From contig CM055093.1 in assembly GCA_029204225.1 (NCBI GenBank), positions 32,437,777-32,501,776 on the forward strand: DNA of 64,000 nucleotides, in the 5' to 3' direction. Below the pieces are notes generated by a model, which was not told where the DNA came from, ran no database searches, and worked only from the letters and a program-made list of their open reading frames with translations. Position numbers and translations under genes: made by a program. The stretch is from Diphasiastrum complanatum. Its lineage: Eukaryota; Streptophyta; Lycopodiopsida; Lycopodiales; Lycopodiaceae. Of the stretch, positions 44,870 through 56,489 are shown piece by piece; positions within the stretch are counted from its first letter, which is position 1; every line of letters starts with the position of its first letter.

Positions 44870-45590
44870 TGAGGAATCTATGCATAAGCAGTACATCCAA
44901 AAACTCGTAAGTTTGATAAAGAAGGTTTGGTATCTGTCCAAACTTCAAATTGTGTTTTGTCTGAGAGACCTTTAGTAGGACATCTGTTCTGAATATAGGT
45001 TGTTGTTAAAACAGCTTTAGTCCATAAGGACTTCGAAAGTGACGCATGTGATACCATGCACTTTGTCGATTCGACTAAGGTTCTATTCTTTCTCTCAACA
45101 AGACCATTTGATTGAGACAAATAAGAGGCAATGTATTGTTGCTCAATGCCATTGTTAAGGTAGTACTCCTTGAATTCGGTGGAGATGTATTCTCCCCCGT
45201 TGTCGGATCTCAGTGCTTTGATTCGTTTACCAGTCTAATTTTATACATGCTCTTTGATTGTCTAAACTTGATGAAAGCCTCTGATTTTTGTCTAATGAAA
45301 TAAACAGCTGTTCTTTTGGAAAATTTGTCAATAATGGTAATGAAATACTTTGCATCTAGCAATGGAGGAGTTTGGATAGGTTCACATATATATGTTTGAA
45401 CAACATCTAACAGATCTTTTGATGCATGTGTATGGTTTGATCTAAAAGGAATCCTAGTCTACTTTCTAAGGATGCGGCTATGACAGACAGGGAGATCGAC
45501 ATTGCTAGAAGGATAGTTGAGATCAAGAGCAATGGATCGTCTGGACATTTTCATTACAAATGCATAATTCAAGTGTCCTAAGCAATGGTT
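44870..45590 (-). pseudogene. Copia-3 integrase, 5'-truncated
   Basis: The minus strand from 45,590 opens in the zinc-finger region ('LGHLNYAFVMKMSRRSIALD', 'DLPVCHSRILRK'), followed by 'LLDVVQTYICEPIQTPPLLD', 'YFITIIDKFSKRTAVYFIRQ', then 'SQSNGLVERKNRTLVESTKC' with the catalytic Glu, and 'NLRVFGCTAYA'. The first catalytic Asp of 'HTDICG' reads Tyr (QTYICE). Stops near 45,470, 45,240 and 45,120 break it. Confidence 0.8.
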
Positions 45591-45768
45591 GTTGGATTAC
45601 TTTCCTTCTTACTAATCGACTAATCGGTTTTAATCCTCATCCATTGTTTATCCAGTTCTACAGATTTTTTTGTGTCTTTACACAGTCTACAGATTTATAA
45701 GTGTTTTTACACAATCTGCAGAAATACACGGAGTTTGACAACAGTGTCGCATTTTCTCTCTCTACAAT
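45587..45768 (+). repeat. Copia-3 LTR start in inverted orientation
   Basis: TGTTGGATTACTTTCCTTCTTAC and the next ~170 bp match the minus-strand LTR of Copia-3 (42,871 down to about 42,690), but here on the plus strand. It therefore meets the truncated Copia-3 integrase head to head. At about 45,768 it joins the end of a different Copia coding region. Confidence 0.75.
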
Positions 45769-46120
45769 CCAAATACTATGTTTCTTCAAGGGAGTGTGTG
45801 GCTGATATCTTCACCAAAGCATTGGGAATAGACTTGTTTATGAAGCATAGAATATCACTTGGAGTTCTATCTAAATCTATGTTAAAACTAGTTGAAGAGG
45901 GAGAGTGAAAAATTTTAACTAGTTTAGTTGTTTAATGTTGGCAATTTTGAGGCCAAATTCAGATCTCAACTTAGAGATCGATTTTTTTATGTCAATAAAG
46001 GTCTAAATAGTATTAGTATTATTTTTGGCAAGTAGATAAATGGATGAGGTTGAGTTTGGACCCATTATAATTGACTAATTTTCATACATTGCATCTAGGA
46101 AATAGTGCAACCAAATTTGG
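45768..46120 (+). pseudogene. Copia-4-like RNase H tail and LTR start
   Basis: SSRECVADIFTKALGIDLF..., ending VEEGE and a TGA at 45,906, is nearly the same as the Copia-4 C-terminus (57,715-57,838). As in Copia-4, the stop overlaps the start of an LTR (TGAAAAATTTTAACTAG). The LTR then runs 'ggcaattttgaggccaaatt' and matches the reverse complement of 52,325-52,495 as far as about 46,105. It is a 3' remnant only, with no body upstream. Confidence 0.75.
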
Positions 46121-46565
46121 CTAAGAGTTTATTGATCCCTCAAGCATGTTTTGGATATGATTTTTTCACATGTTTCATAATTCAGAAAAACAAAATAAAT
46201 TCTCAATATTGCAAATATTCATATTTTTATTTACGTTATTAATAAATAGATTTTGAAAAATCATAATAACTTTTTCAAAAAATAAAAATTAAATATTTTA
46301 GTAGTTTTAAAATATTAATTTGGTAATACTTTTACTTTTGAATTTTTTTATTGTATGTACAAATTTGAGCACATAGAAAATAATAGAAAAAATTATAACA
46401 TAGAAATTAATAGTGTGTGATGCACAACAATGTAGTTTTCTTTCTTTGATATATTATATATATAGTCTAATTTTCATTTATGTGATGAATGATGTTATAA
46501 CTTAATGTCATGAAGTAGTACGTGAAATTTATGAAACATACTTGCAAAGATCTATGAGTTTCTCA
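46121..46565. other. AT-rich non-coding interval
   Basis: The stretch is very AT-rich, with no coding or repeat that I can assign. Confidence 0.5.
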
Positions 46566-47590
<1,025 letters not shown>

Positions 47591-49313
47591 CTTTCCAATT
47601 ATGCTTGTCAACATTTTCTAAGTTGCTTTGGTACAATTCAAACTATATCTTAGTCTTTTTGGATTTAAAAAGTTGTCGGTCAAGTTTAAAGTCTTGCAAG
47701 TGGCTTGCATGTGAAGAGGAAAAGTGGCTGACTTTAACTTTGGCATGTAGTGGTAAGCTACAATGATGATGCAAGAAACTAGCGGAGAGTGAACACAAAA
47801 ATGCCCTAATTTTAGATTGTTGTGAATTGCAAGCGTTTTTTCTCTTGTTATTCTTTTACTAGTTCAATTTTTTTTAAAAACTTCAAGCATACACTTGCAT
47901 GACAAACCTTGTCATGATCTTCCATCAAATTGTCTTTTCCTATGCAGGTATGTCAATGTAATTCCAATTACTGAAGTCCTAGCAGTTTTATGCGTAAATG
48001 TACATTGTTCGGTCAAACTTAATTTCCTTCACAAGGCTCCAAGATGATCACAAGGCTCCAAGGTGATCTCATTGCTTTCACCTTAGAGCCTGCATCAACC
48101 TAGTGTTCTTGATCCCACCGTCCTTGACCTAAAGGTGTACTTTCCCAGCTCCCAAGCCCCCTATCAAGTAATTCCAATATCAAAGTGCAAATGCTTGTTG
48201 TCAAAGATATTCCGAGCAGCGAGTGAGAGAGTTTAAGGCCCACGAATCAATGAGTTTAAGGCCCTGAATTCTCTCACTACTTGGCCTTATTACTTGGAGG
48301 CATATTCACAAATCACCACTTTTGTTTGCCTTGGATAGAATCTAGATATGGCTGCTGCAAATGGGTTCCACTCCTACCATGCTTTTGCCTTTCATTTAGC
48401 AATATTCTTGATTCCTTCCACACCTGGTTGCTAAATTCAAGGTGTTGCTAAGTTCAAATGCTTGCTTGGTGCACCTGAGGTTGGTCAAGATTCCAGATTG
48501 TTTTGGTCAGAGTCAAGAATCAAGAATATGTCTCATAGGTGCAGCCTGTAGCCTTGATCAGCTAGTTTGGAAATTGGAATTTAGAACCCAATCAAGATAG
48601 AGGAGAGAATACAATCAACATCAGGAGCGAATGCCATTTCTTGGACTATAGATAAGGATGACAACGGATAATCATGGGCTATGTCCAATGGGATCCAACA
48701 TCACAGCAGATTCTGTAGACAAGAACCATCCAGTAGTGGGTTATTATTCATGAGCTTCAGTCTTCCTGCTACTACCTATTTCCATGTATGACTAGTTCCT
48801 TCTAGTATCCGACAAACTTAGTGTGAATTGTGGTCAAGAGTGCACGCGTTGAAGTTATAAGGTGAGCTTCATGTGGGTTTCTTGCTGGCAAGAGATCGAT
48901 CCAAGGAGGTCAGGGAGCTTTCCCCTGAGCTTTTACCCTTGGTCATTGTTATTCGTCTTGTCTCTTGTGTTATTGTGATCAAGCCAAGTGAATCCGATCT
49001 GCTGGCTAAAATCTGGAGATGAAGATAGCCTTTTGGAGCTTCCCCATCGCATATAAACTGAGTTAAAAGAAGCAGCATCGCGAATAGATGAGATTTGGAC
49101 AAGGGGAGGTCACGATGACTGAAGGATCTTCTTGTTTCTATTGTGGGTTCATCAGAAATTCTTTGCTGAGAAAGTGAGTTCGTTAGGAATCGAATAAACT
49201 GTCCTGTATCGGATCTTGTTGCTTTGAAGCTCAAGAAGCTGCCGAACTTTGTGATCGACGTATTGCTTGAAGCGAGATAGGAGATAGGGGTGGCAAAGTT
49301 TTAATCAAAGCTG
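47591..49313. other. 5' flank of the GRAS gene
   Basis: No other gene is seen. 'caaggctccaagatgatca / caaggctccaaggtgatct' (48,035-48,070) and 'gagtttaaggccc' (48,229, 48,251) are small direct repeats. In-frame TAA at 49,302-49,304 closes the GRAS frame upstream of its ATG. A leader or promoter must lie here, but I can point to no convincing TATA box. The transposon load is low compared with the surroundings. Confidence 0.5.
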
Positions 49314-50714
49314 ATGTTTCATCAAACGCATGAGCTCAGATGCAGGGGGAGCAGCGAGCAAGAGCCTCGCTGTAATTTGATCAGCAACTGGGGCTACCAT
49401 CGCGAGGATCATTTGCCAGCTTCGACCGTGTCATCTTACCCTCCGCGGCTGAGGAACGGGAATCCTTGCAGGGAGGAAGCCGCAGTGACGGAATGGCAAG
49501 CAAAGAGGCTGGAGATAGAAATAGAGACAGAAGCTACAGGTGGCCTGCTCGTCGAGTTTTTGCTCAGAGCTGCAAGGGCGGTAGCTACAGGAGACTGGGC
49601 ACTCGCCACAGAAGCCCTCGCCACTCTGGGTGGGATGATTTCTCCCCGTGGAGATGCAGCGGAGAGAGTCGGAACGCACTTTGCCAACGCGTTGGTGAGC
49701 AAGATGACTCGTCGCCTGCACTCCAGCACCAAAGGTTACTGCGCTCAGCAAATCCAGCAGCTGCAACAGAAGAACTCGTCGCATGATCCAGAGGATCGCT
49801 TCCACGCCTACCTTGCGCTCAACAAGCTCACGCCATTTATCCGATTTGCCCACCTCACCGCCAACCAGGCTATCCTAGAAGCAGTGGAGATGGCGGAGGA
49901 GATCCACATAGTCGACTTGGATATCATGCAGGGCGTGCAGTGGCCACCTCTGATGCAAGCACTAACGGTGAGAGCTGGCGGCCCTCCTCGCCTCCTTAGC
50001 ATCACGGGCATGGGCTCCTCCGTCGCCGTTCTCAATAAAACAGGAGCCAGATTGACAAATTTCGCCAACTCTCTTGGCATTCCCTTCGCATTCCACACTT
50101 TGCCTGGTGGGATCGAAGCTCTCACGCCAGCCTCACTCAGAAGGAAAGGTGGAGAGGCGCTGGTGGTGAATTCGATGATGCAGCTACCCCGTCTCCTGGA
50201 GAACGACACTGCCACCTTGCGATCCGTCTTGCAGGCAGTGCACCTGCTTGCACCCGAAGTAGTCACTGTTGCAGAACGGCATTTTAGCCCCAGACGTAAC
50301 CTCAACGGATATCACCAATTCCTAGAAACCTTTTCTGAAGCTCTTCGTCACTACTCAGCCATCTTTGATTCTCTTGATGCCACTCTACCGCCCACAAGCC
50401 TTGACAGACTCAGCATAGAGGAGTCATGGTTGGGGAAAGAGATCGTAGAGCTGATCTGCTTGCAGGATACAGTAAGCACGGAAAATTGCGAACAAAACTT
50501 GCACTGGAAGGTATTCATGGAGAGAGTTGGCTTCAAGATAGCTTCTCAAAGCGAGTTTGCAATGGCCCAAGCAAGACTTTTGTTGAAGCTGTGCTATCCT
50601 GCAGATGGTTATCAGCTGGTGGCAGATGCTGCAGGCTGCTTGCTTTTGGGATGGCAGAATACTCCTCTTTTCTCAGTATCAGCCTGGAAACAACATCCTG
50701 TGCAAGGCCTCTGA
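49314..50714 (+). CDS. GRAS-family transcription regulator, LATERAL SUPPRESSOR/SCL18-like
   Basis: This is an intact, uninterrupted frame of 466 residues. The ATG is the first after an in-frame TAA 12 bases upstream. After a short, variable N-terminus (about 60 residues) come all GRAS blocks: leucine heptad I ('GGLLVEFLLRAARAVATGDW', ~75-130), the VHIID motif as IHIVDLDIMQGVQWPPLMQA (~197-216), leucine heptad II ('LLENDTATLRSVLQAVHLLA'), PFYRE ('YHQFLETFSEALRHYSAIFD', ~335-355), RVER ('SWLGKEIVELIC') and SAW ('LLLGWQNTPLFSVSAWK', ~443-460). 'GVQWPPLMQAL' and 'GWQNTPLFSVSAW' are typical of the LAS/SCL18 branch. GRAS proteins act in the nucleus, usually as partners of DNA-binding factors; LAS promotes axillary meristem formation in seed plants. 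The lack of introns is normal for the family. Other GRAS subfamilies are possible but fit less well. Confidence 0.92.
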   Translation: MFHQTHELRCRGSSEQEPRCNLISNWGYHREDHLPASTVSSYPPRLRNGNPCREEAAVTEWQAKRLEIEIETEATGGLLVEFLLRAARAVATGDWALATEALATLGGMISPRGDAAERVGTHFANALVSKMTRRLHSSTKGYCAQQIQQLQQKNSSHDPEDRFHAYLALNKLTPFIRFAHLTANQAILEAVEMAEEIHIVDLDIMQGVQWPPLMQALTVRAGGPPRLLSITGMGSSVAVLNKTGARLTNFANSLGIPFAFHTLPGGIEALTPASLRRKGGEALVVNSMMQLPRLLENDTATLRSVLQAVHLLAPEVVTVAERHFSPRRNLNGYHQFLETFSEALRHYSAIFDSLDATLPPTSLDRLSIEESWLGKEIVELICLQDTVSTENCEQNLHWKVFMERVGFKIASQSEFAMAQARLLLKLCYPADGYQLVADAAGCLLLGWQNTPLFSVSAWKQHPVQGL

Positions 50715-50808
50715 TGAGCCTTTTCTATCTAGTTACAGCCTGCATTTTTCATGATCAACGGTGCAAGCATACTCCTCCTTACTGAGCTAGAAGAGACATG
50801 ACTGATTA

Positions 50809-50865
50809 AATAAATTGATTCTTTTATATTCTTAGAACATGATTCTTTATTAGTAGATCAATAAA
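50809..50865 (+). terminator. Candidate polyadenylation signals of the GRAS gene
   Basis: AATAAA occurs at 50,809-50,814 and again at 50,860-50,865, about 95 and 146 bases after the stop codon, in AT-rich sequence. Both are at a usual distance for a plant 3' UTR; which is used cannot be told. Confidence 0.5.
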
Positions 50866-52080
50866 CTGGAGTTCATAAGCCCAACTCATCATTGCAGCCT
50901 TTTCTCTGAACATTAAGTCTAAAAGGTGCAAAGGTTTGCCCTCAGCTGGCATTGGAATCTGTTGCTGAGAATTGACAGTGAAAGTTGTGATTGTTCAGCT
51001 GATTTGCATCTAACCCAGCTGTGTAACTCCTAGCACTTGCTGGCAGCTGGGCCATGGGATGATGGAGTCTTCTGTATTGTCACGAATTTTTTACAAAATT
51101 CAATTTCTGTTTGTATGCAACAGCTGAATCCTGATTCCTCGTGGATCAGCTTGTACTATATTCTTTTGAAATAGACAGAAGTTGACTCACTCGACTTTAT
51201 ATCTTCCAAATTTTCACCAAAGTCTACTCAAAAGTCACTTTCTACTATTTCTTTTTTATGTTCCAATTTGAGTATATTCCAATGAGTGAAATCACTCCCA
51301 CCTTTTCTTTTCCTTTTTCTTGATACTTTGTTGAGACCTTAGTAACCTTACTAATAGAATTCTGCCAAAAGCATGAGTTGATTGTTCTTTTATAAGGTAA
51401 TCAATGAAGTGTCTGTGAGTATGTGTAATAGAATGTGTTTATAAAAAACTTGGGGAGACCTGTCAAAATTGACTTCATGTTTTCTTTCACTTCATGGCCT
51501 TAAAATGAATGGGACCTTCCGTGGGATCAGCCCCCTCTCTGTGAAATGCTTTTTGGTATCATCAACCTCTCCCTCCCCTTCAAATGACTTTATATCCTTT
51601 GAGATAAAAAAAAATGATTGTAATTCCTCAATTTGGATAGCCAAGTTTCAGAGCACGAGTCTCACTTGGGTGTTGGTCACCTTGATCAGCATTTTCATGC
51701 AACTCTCAAGTGCTAGAATTTGGGATGATGAACTAGCTAATGTTGTGGTCATCTACCTAATATACAACATGGACTTGGGGACATAACTTAAGATCATTCA
51801 TTTATAGAGGTTAGAAATGGTTTTTTTTTTTTTGTAAACTTAGAACTCGAGTTGTTTCATACTATTAACAAGTGTACAAAATATTTAGAGGGGACGAACT
51901 CATTCCTAAACCCTAAGCCCAAACATAGTCAGAGATGTTGGGAGACATTTGTATGGCCAATATTAGAATAAGTTAGCCTAATAGTGGCTTGACCAAAGGT
52001 TTTGATGAAATGCATAATGATCTTATCATAAACACTTAAATGTGACTTAGTAATGTCCTTGTCCGTACAGCAGCAGTACC
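50866..52080. other. Unassigned interval downstream of the GRAS gene
   Basis: No gene or transposon is recognised. The open stretch at 51,469-51,786 has no known domain. A (T)13 run lies near 51,823. Confidence 0.5.
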
Positions 52081-52084
52081 CTAC

Positions 52085-52498
52085 TGTCTTTCACACGTGT
52101 GGAAGCAAGATCAATCATAAAATCAACATTCTACACATAGAAAACCAAGATATCAAGATAAATACACATGAGATGGACATGGAACCATAAGAGATGAATT
52201 CTCCACACCAAAAGAGAATACAATGATTTGTTCTACACTGCTACCGCTATTTATAGCTACTCAAATGTCATTTGGCCACTTGTCCTAAATAGTAATTTAT
52301 TGGTATCTCACCAATTGACCTAGAAATTCTAATCTAGATGCAATGTATGAAAATTAGTCAATTAAAATGGGTCCAAACTCGACCTCATCCATTTATCTAC
52401 TTGTCAAAAATAGTACAAATACTATTTAGGCCTTTATTGACACAAAACAATCTATTTCTAAGTTGAGATCTAAATTTGGCCTCAAAATTGCCAAGATC
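52085..52498 (-). repeat. Copia LTR (Copia-4-like family), minus orientation
   Basis: On the minus strand from about 52,498: 'ggcaattttgaggccaaatt', 'ggatgaggtcgagtttggac', a TATA box GCTATAAATAGCG (about 52,249-52,261) and a pyrimidine-rich leader ending '...ttccacacgtgtgaaagac'. The first ~170 bp match 45,938-46,105 in the opposite orientation. The motif 'ccacacgtgtga' is also found near the end of the Copia-4 LTR (53,704), placing them in related families. No primer site is seen at the expected end, so it is a fragment. Confidence 0.65.
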
Positions 52499-52545
52499 AA
52501 ACAACTGCTGATTTTTTCACAAAACACTTGAAAATTGAATAGAAT
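52499..52545 (+). pseudogene. Copia RNase H tail fragment
   Basis: On the plus strand 'ACTGCTGATTTTTTCAC...' reads TADFFTKHLKIE then stop, the typical end of a copia polyprotein. It directly abuts the minus-oriented LTR at 52,498, so two pieces of different orientation are joined here. Confidence 0.5.
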
Positions 52546-52689
52546 TAAACTTTTACAAAAGATATTAAGTATAATTTTTCTAAATGACTATCATTTTGAG
52601 AATTTAATATTAAAATGTAAAAAATTCAAGACTCTCTGAAATCTCTTAATGTAAAATATGTAAGATTTTATATCTTGTATTATTTTTTT

Positions 52690-53055
52690 CAAAAAATTTC
52701 TAGGCATGTCATTTAAATATTGTAAAATGAATGTCGGTTAAATAATGTAAACGTTTATCTTTTGAAAAAATTGGATTTTAATCTTCATATGTTATCTCTT
52801 TAATTGTTTCGCAAAAATAAATGAAAATAAGAACTTGATATTTTTCAATCAAGTTTATTACTTTTTCATTGAAAATATTATAAAAATTGAAAAAGAATTA
52901 ATAAATATTTTTTTCAACATAAAAATAAATAACTTTCAAATAAAATAATTTAGTGACACGAGAAATAAGTTATTGTATTTTATTTCACAAGTCAACAATA
53001 TTATTTAGGTCTACTACTACAAGACTATGATTCAAGTCTACTACTACAACAGTTA
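52690..53055 (-). repeat. Dispersed repeat, copy 2 (inverted partner at 40,650-41,010)
   Basis: The reverse complement starts 'gttgtagtagtagacttg', passes 'cttatttctcgtgtcact' and ends 'aatgacatgcctagaaat', aligning with copy 1 throughout with modest divergence. Immediately to its right, 53,056-53,268 is unassigned, then Copia-4 begins. Confidence 0.75.
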
Positions 53056-53268
53056 TTCGGACATATTTTGACTAGGGATTGGTCCAGCCAAAACGCCTTA
53101 GCGAGGAAAGGACCCACATTGTCCTTACGCAAGTAATCAGAGTCTGACCGCTTCCAATTTTGGAGGCTCCACTGATTACCCCGTACTCTCGAGTCAATGA
53201 GAGGTTTCCAAGCTCTCAGAGATGTGACCAACAGGAGATCGGTTTCATATTAGTGCTTATACAAATCC

Positions 53269-53918
53269 TGCGAAAGATTCAACTAGTTTCATCACATTTT
53301 GCTATATTTTCATATTTGGCATATTGAGGCCAAAACTTGTTTTAGACTTAGAGATTGACTTTTCAAAGTTCATTAGTCTAAATTTCATTTGAATAAACAC
53401 TTTTTTAAAGTGTGGGAAAGTTAGAATGTGAGTTTGAGTAGATTCAAATTTGAATAGTTGGGTACATTGAATCTAGATCCAAAATTAGTAGAGTTAGCAT
53501 TTTGGTGGGAAAGCCAAGTGGCCAAATAGGGTTTGGACTTGTTATAAAAGGATGTAACTCGTGGAAAAAGTATTCTTCTCTCTTCTCTATCTCATTTCAT
53601 GCTTATACATAGTTCTCTTGGGTTCTACTATCCATTGGTGCACTATCTTGGTGATTGCTTGCAATTCTATGTGGAGAATGATCTATATTTGCTATTTTTG
53701 GATCCACACGTGTGAAATACAATAGATTGCTGGTTTTGTATGGGCAACAATAGTACTTTATCATTTCATTCAAGTTTGATCAAGTTCTATTGGTGTTTGC
53801 ATCTCATTTTGTGTGTAGATGCTGAATTTTCTACATTGGTGAGATTGGTAGTGTATTTCTCTTTCTAACCAAAGATCATTCAAGTACATTGGATCTTAAG
53901 GATCTGAAATCTTTCACA
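53269..53918 (+). repeat. Copia-4 5' LTR (650 bp)
   Basis: It starts TGCGAAAGATTCAACTAG (the 3' copy starts TGTGAAAG) and ends ...CTTTCACA directly before the primer site. The first ~160 bp match 57,834-57,993. A TATA-like 'gttataaaaggatg' at about 53,541 is the probable promoter. 'ccacacgtgtga' near 53,704 contains the CACGTG palindrome (G-box). Confidence 0.9.
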
Positions 53919-53930
53919 TGGTATCAGAGC
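53919..53930 (+). promoter_or_regulatory. Copia-4 primer binding site
   Basis: TGGTATCAGAGC, complementary to the 3' end of initiator Met-tRNA, immediately follows the LTR end with no spacer. Confidence 0.92.
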
Positions 53931-54521
53931 TTGTGTTTCAGGTTATGAAGGAGAAAATCAGATCTATCAATGATTTGGTGAAGATATCAAGCCTAGAGCA
54001 TTCTAGAGAGGATTCTAAACCATAATCGAGTTTTTTGCTTTTGTAGATTGGATCTTTTGTCGATCAAAACACTATATAGGTCAATATACTTGATCAATTC
54101 CGATTTTTGAATTCACATACTGGATTTGGCCGACTTTTGGATCATTGAATAAGCCTAAGTGGTGGCTTATAGATTGCATATCAAATTTTCAGCATTTGCA
54201 TGTAGATTTGGAATAGTCAATTTTTTGTGATTTTGTCAAAACTCTAATTTTGATTGGATCTCTAGATAGTGAGGTTTCTGGACTTCATTTTAGTGTGTTT
54301 CAATCTTAGGAAGTGGCAAAAGTCATTATATTGAGGATAGATCATAGGTTGATCAAGATTCCATGATTCTATGTGTTGATTTGCTTGGATAAGTGCTAGA
54401 AGAGAATTTGTGAGATAGTTTCAAATCTTGGTGATTTCTTTTAAAAGCATAATTTGTTGTTGTTCAAAGGAGTGCTTTGTGCATTGAAACAGGTTGAAAG
54501 AGAAGATCAAGTCATTGCTAC

Positions 54522-55595
54522 ATGGCAACCTCAATTGGAGTCATGTTTGAAGCCAATGATAGGCTTACCTCAAGTAACTATTCATTGTGGAAAGTGAGGA
54601 TAGAGTCACTTCTTGAGATGAATGATTTTGCATATTGTTGTAGGTTTGGAGGAGAGACCATCAACACAACAAGATCAATTGAGGTATGACAAGAGGGCCA
54701 AGAAGGCTCTACACATGATAAAGATGAATGTTACCAATGAACTTCTCAAGGAAGTTGGTAAGTGCACATCATCTTTGAAAGCTTGGAATTCATTGAAGAA
54801 GCTTTATGAATCCAAGTCTACTTCTAGAGTGTTGACTCTAAGAAGAAAAATATTTTCTTGTTTGCAAAAGAATGAAGAAAGTCCAAGTACTTTTGTTTTG
54901 AGAATGAAAGCATTGAATGATGAGTTAGCTTGCATAGATGAAAGCATTAAGGAAGGACAGCTTATTCGAGTGATTCTTAATGGCTTGTTGGATGCTCATG
55001 CTAACATTGTTCAAAGTATTGCTATTCAAAAGACTTTGGCAAGTCTGATGGATCTTCAAGAGATCTTGATCAATGAGGAATATAGGCCTCAAGCAAGAGG
55101 TGGATCTACATCGACACTTCAAGATGATGCTATGTTCACAAAGGGCAAATTCAAGGGCAAAACCAAAAGTAAGTGGTCTAAAGGGCAAGATCAAGTGAAT
55201 GCTTCTTCAAGTGGCAAAAAGAAGGATAGATCAAAGCTCAAATGCTTCTATTGTGGCATTAAAGGACACTTTGCAAGTGAGTGCTACAAGAAGAAGAGAG
55301 ATCAAGGAGACAAGCAAGGTAATCTTACTTTTGATGAGGATGGTTTGGATGCTCAAGATGAAAATGATGATGCCTTTGTGATGTCTTCATGTATGCTTGC
55401 TAATGATGGAGATCTAGATCCTTGGTGGATTGATAGTGGAGCAAGTTCACACATGACCTTTCACAAAGAATATTTCGCTTCTTTGTTGGCATATGAAGAT
55501 GACAAGAGGGTGATCTACACAGCTAATGATGGTAAGTGTGCCAAAGGGATTGGCACAATTCCTATTTCTCTCTCTCTACAAATAGGAATATTCAT
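54522..55595 (+). pseudogene. Copia-4 gag and protease start
   Basis: A start at 54,522 opens the typical MATSIGVMFEANDRLTSSNY, 'SLWKVRIESLLE' gag beginning. A frameshift near 54,630 moves to the frame of 54,622, which runs to 55,647. In that frame: 'KAWNSLKKLYESKSTSRVLT', 'LACIDESIKEGQLIRVILNG', the single zinc knuckle CFYCGIKGHFASEC (55,241-55,282), and the protease motif WWIDSGASSHMTF (55,420-55,460) with its catalytic DSG. After about 55,590 homology moves to a different frame, marking a second frameshift. Confidence 0.88.
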
Positions 55596-56480
55596 TTGGA
55601 GGATGTCTTTTTTATTCCATCTATTACCAAGAATTTACTTAGTGTGAGCCAAATGCTAAGTAAAAGCCTCAAGGTGGAGTTTGATGGAGATGTTTGTTTG
55701 ATCAAAAGGAAGGATGTCTTGATTGGAAAAGGTAAAGGGCAAAGGAAGTTGTTCAAACTAGATGCTTTTGTTATTGCTAACCAAGTTGGATGTGTTGCAA
55801 GAGAGCAAATTTCTATTCAAGAGGTTTGGCACAAAAGGATGGGACACCTCAACTTCAAGTCATTGTAGGTAAATGGCAAGGAAGAAGGTTGTGATTGGTC
55901 TTCCAAGTTCCTTAAGTGATGTCAAGCATGTTTGTGAGTCTTGTGCTTTGTCTAAGTCACATAGACTACCTTATATTAGATCTATTTCTAGATCTACAAA
56001 GCCTTTTCAACTTGTACATTTGGATATTCATGGATTTACTACAGTTAGCAATAGTGGAGCTAAGATGTATGTAACATTCATTGATGATTCTATCTACTAA
56101 AGAGCAAGGATGAAGTGTATGATGTCTTTGTCAAGTCCAAGAATGTAAGGGAGAACCAATTTTCCACAAAGATCAAGTGCTTGAGAGGTGACAATGGTGG
56201 TGAGTACATATCTAACAAGTTCAAGTCCTTTTGTGATGAGCATGGGATCAAGAGGGAGTATACAACATCACGGACCCCACAACAAAATGGAGTGGCTGAA
56301 AGGAAGAATAGGACTTTATGTGAAAGTGCTAAAGCTATGAGGTCAAGTGCTAAACTTGACAAACCATTTTAGGATCAAGCTTTGTTAGGTGCCAATTTCT
56401 TGTGCAATAGGTGGCCGAATGCTATTTTGGATGGAAGGACACCTTTTGAGATGCTATTCAAGAGGAGGCCGAGTGTCAAC
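55560..56480 (+). pseudogene. Copia-4 protease end and integrase, deleted at its C-terminus
   Basis: 55,590-55,868 gives 'LEDVFFIPSITKNLLSVSQM' and 'VWHKRMGHLNFKSL' (integrase zinc finger). A stop at 55,866 follows, then 'CESCALSKSHRLPY' (zinc-finger cysteines), 'LVHLDIHGF' (first Asp), another stop near 56,098, then 'CLRGDNGGEYISNKFKSFCD' (second Asp) and 'TPQQNGVAERKNRTLCESAK' (Glu). A further stop at 56,370 and 'FEMLFKRRPSVNF' precede the deletion near 56,485. The DDE residues survive, but four breaks prevent expression. Confidence 0.85.
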
Positions 56481-56489
56481 TTTATAAGA

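Larger units (their letters stand above)
42846..45590 (-). mobile_element. Copia-3: 5'-truncated Ty1/copia element
   Basis: From right to left on the minus strand: integrase (45,590-44,870), spacer, RT (44,387-43,680), RNase H (43,500-42,846). All are broken by stops. The right end is cut inside the integrase zinc-finger region at about 45,588, where plus-oriented LTR sequence begins. No gag, protease, 5' LTR or primer site remains. Confidence 0.85.

Noticed and set aside
49431-49853. Minus-strand open frames of up to 165 residues opposite the GRAS gene
   Set aside because: They are shadows of the GC-rich coding strand. No domains or independent signals.
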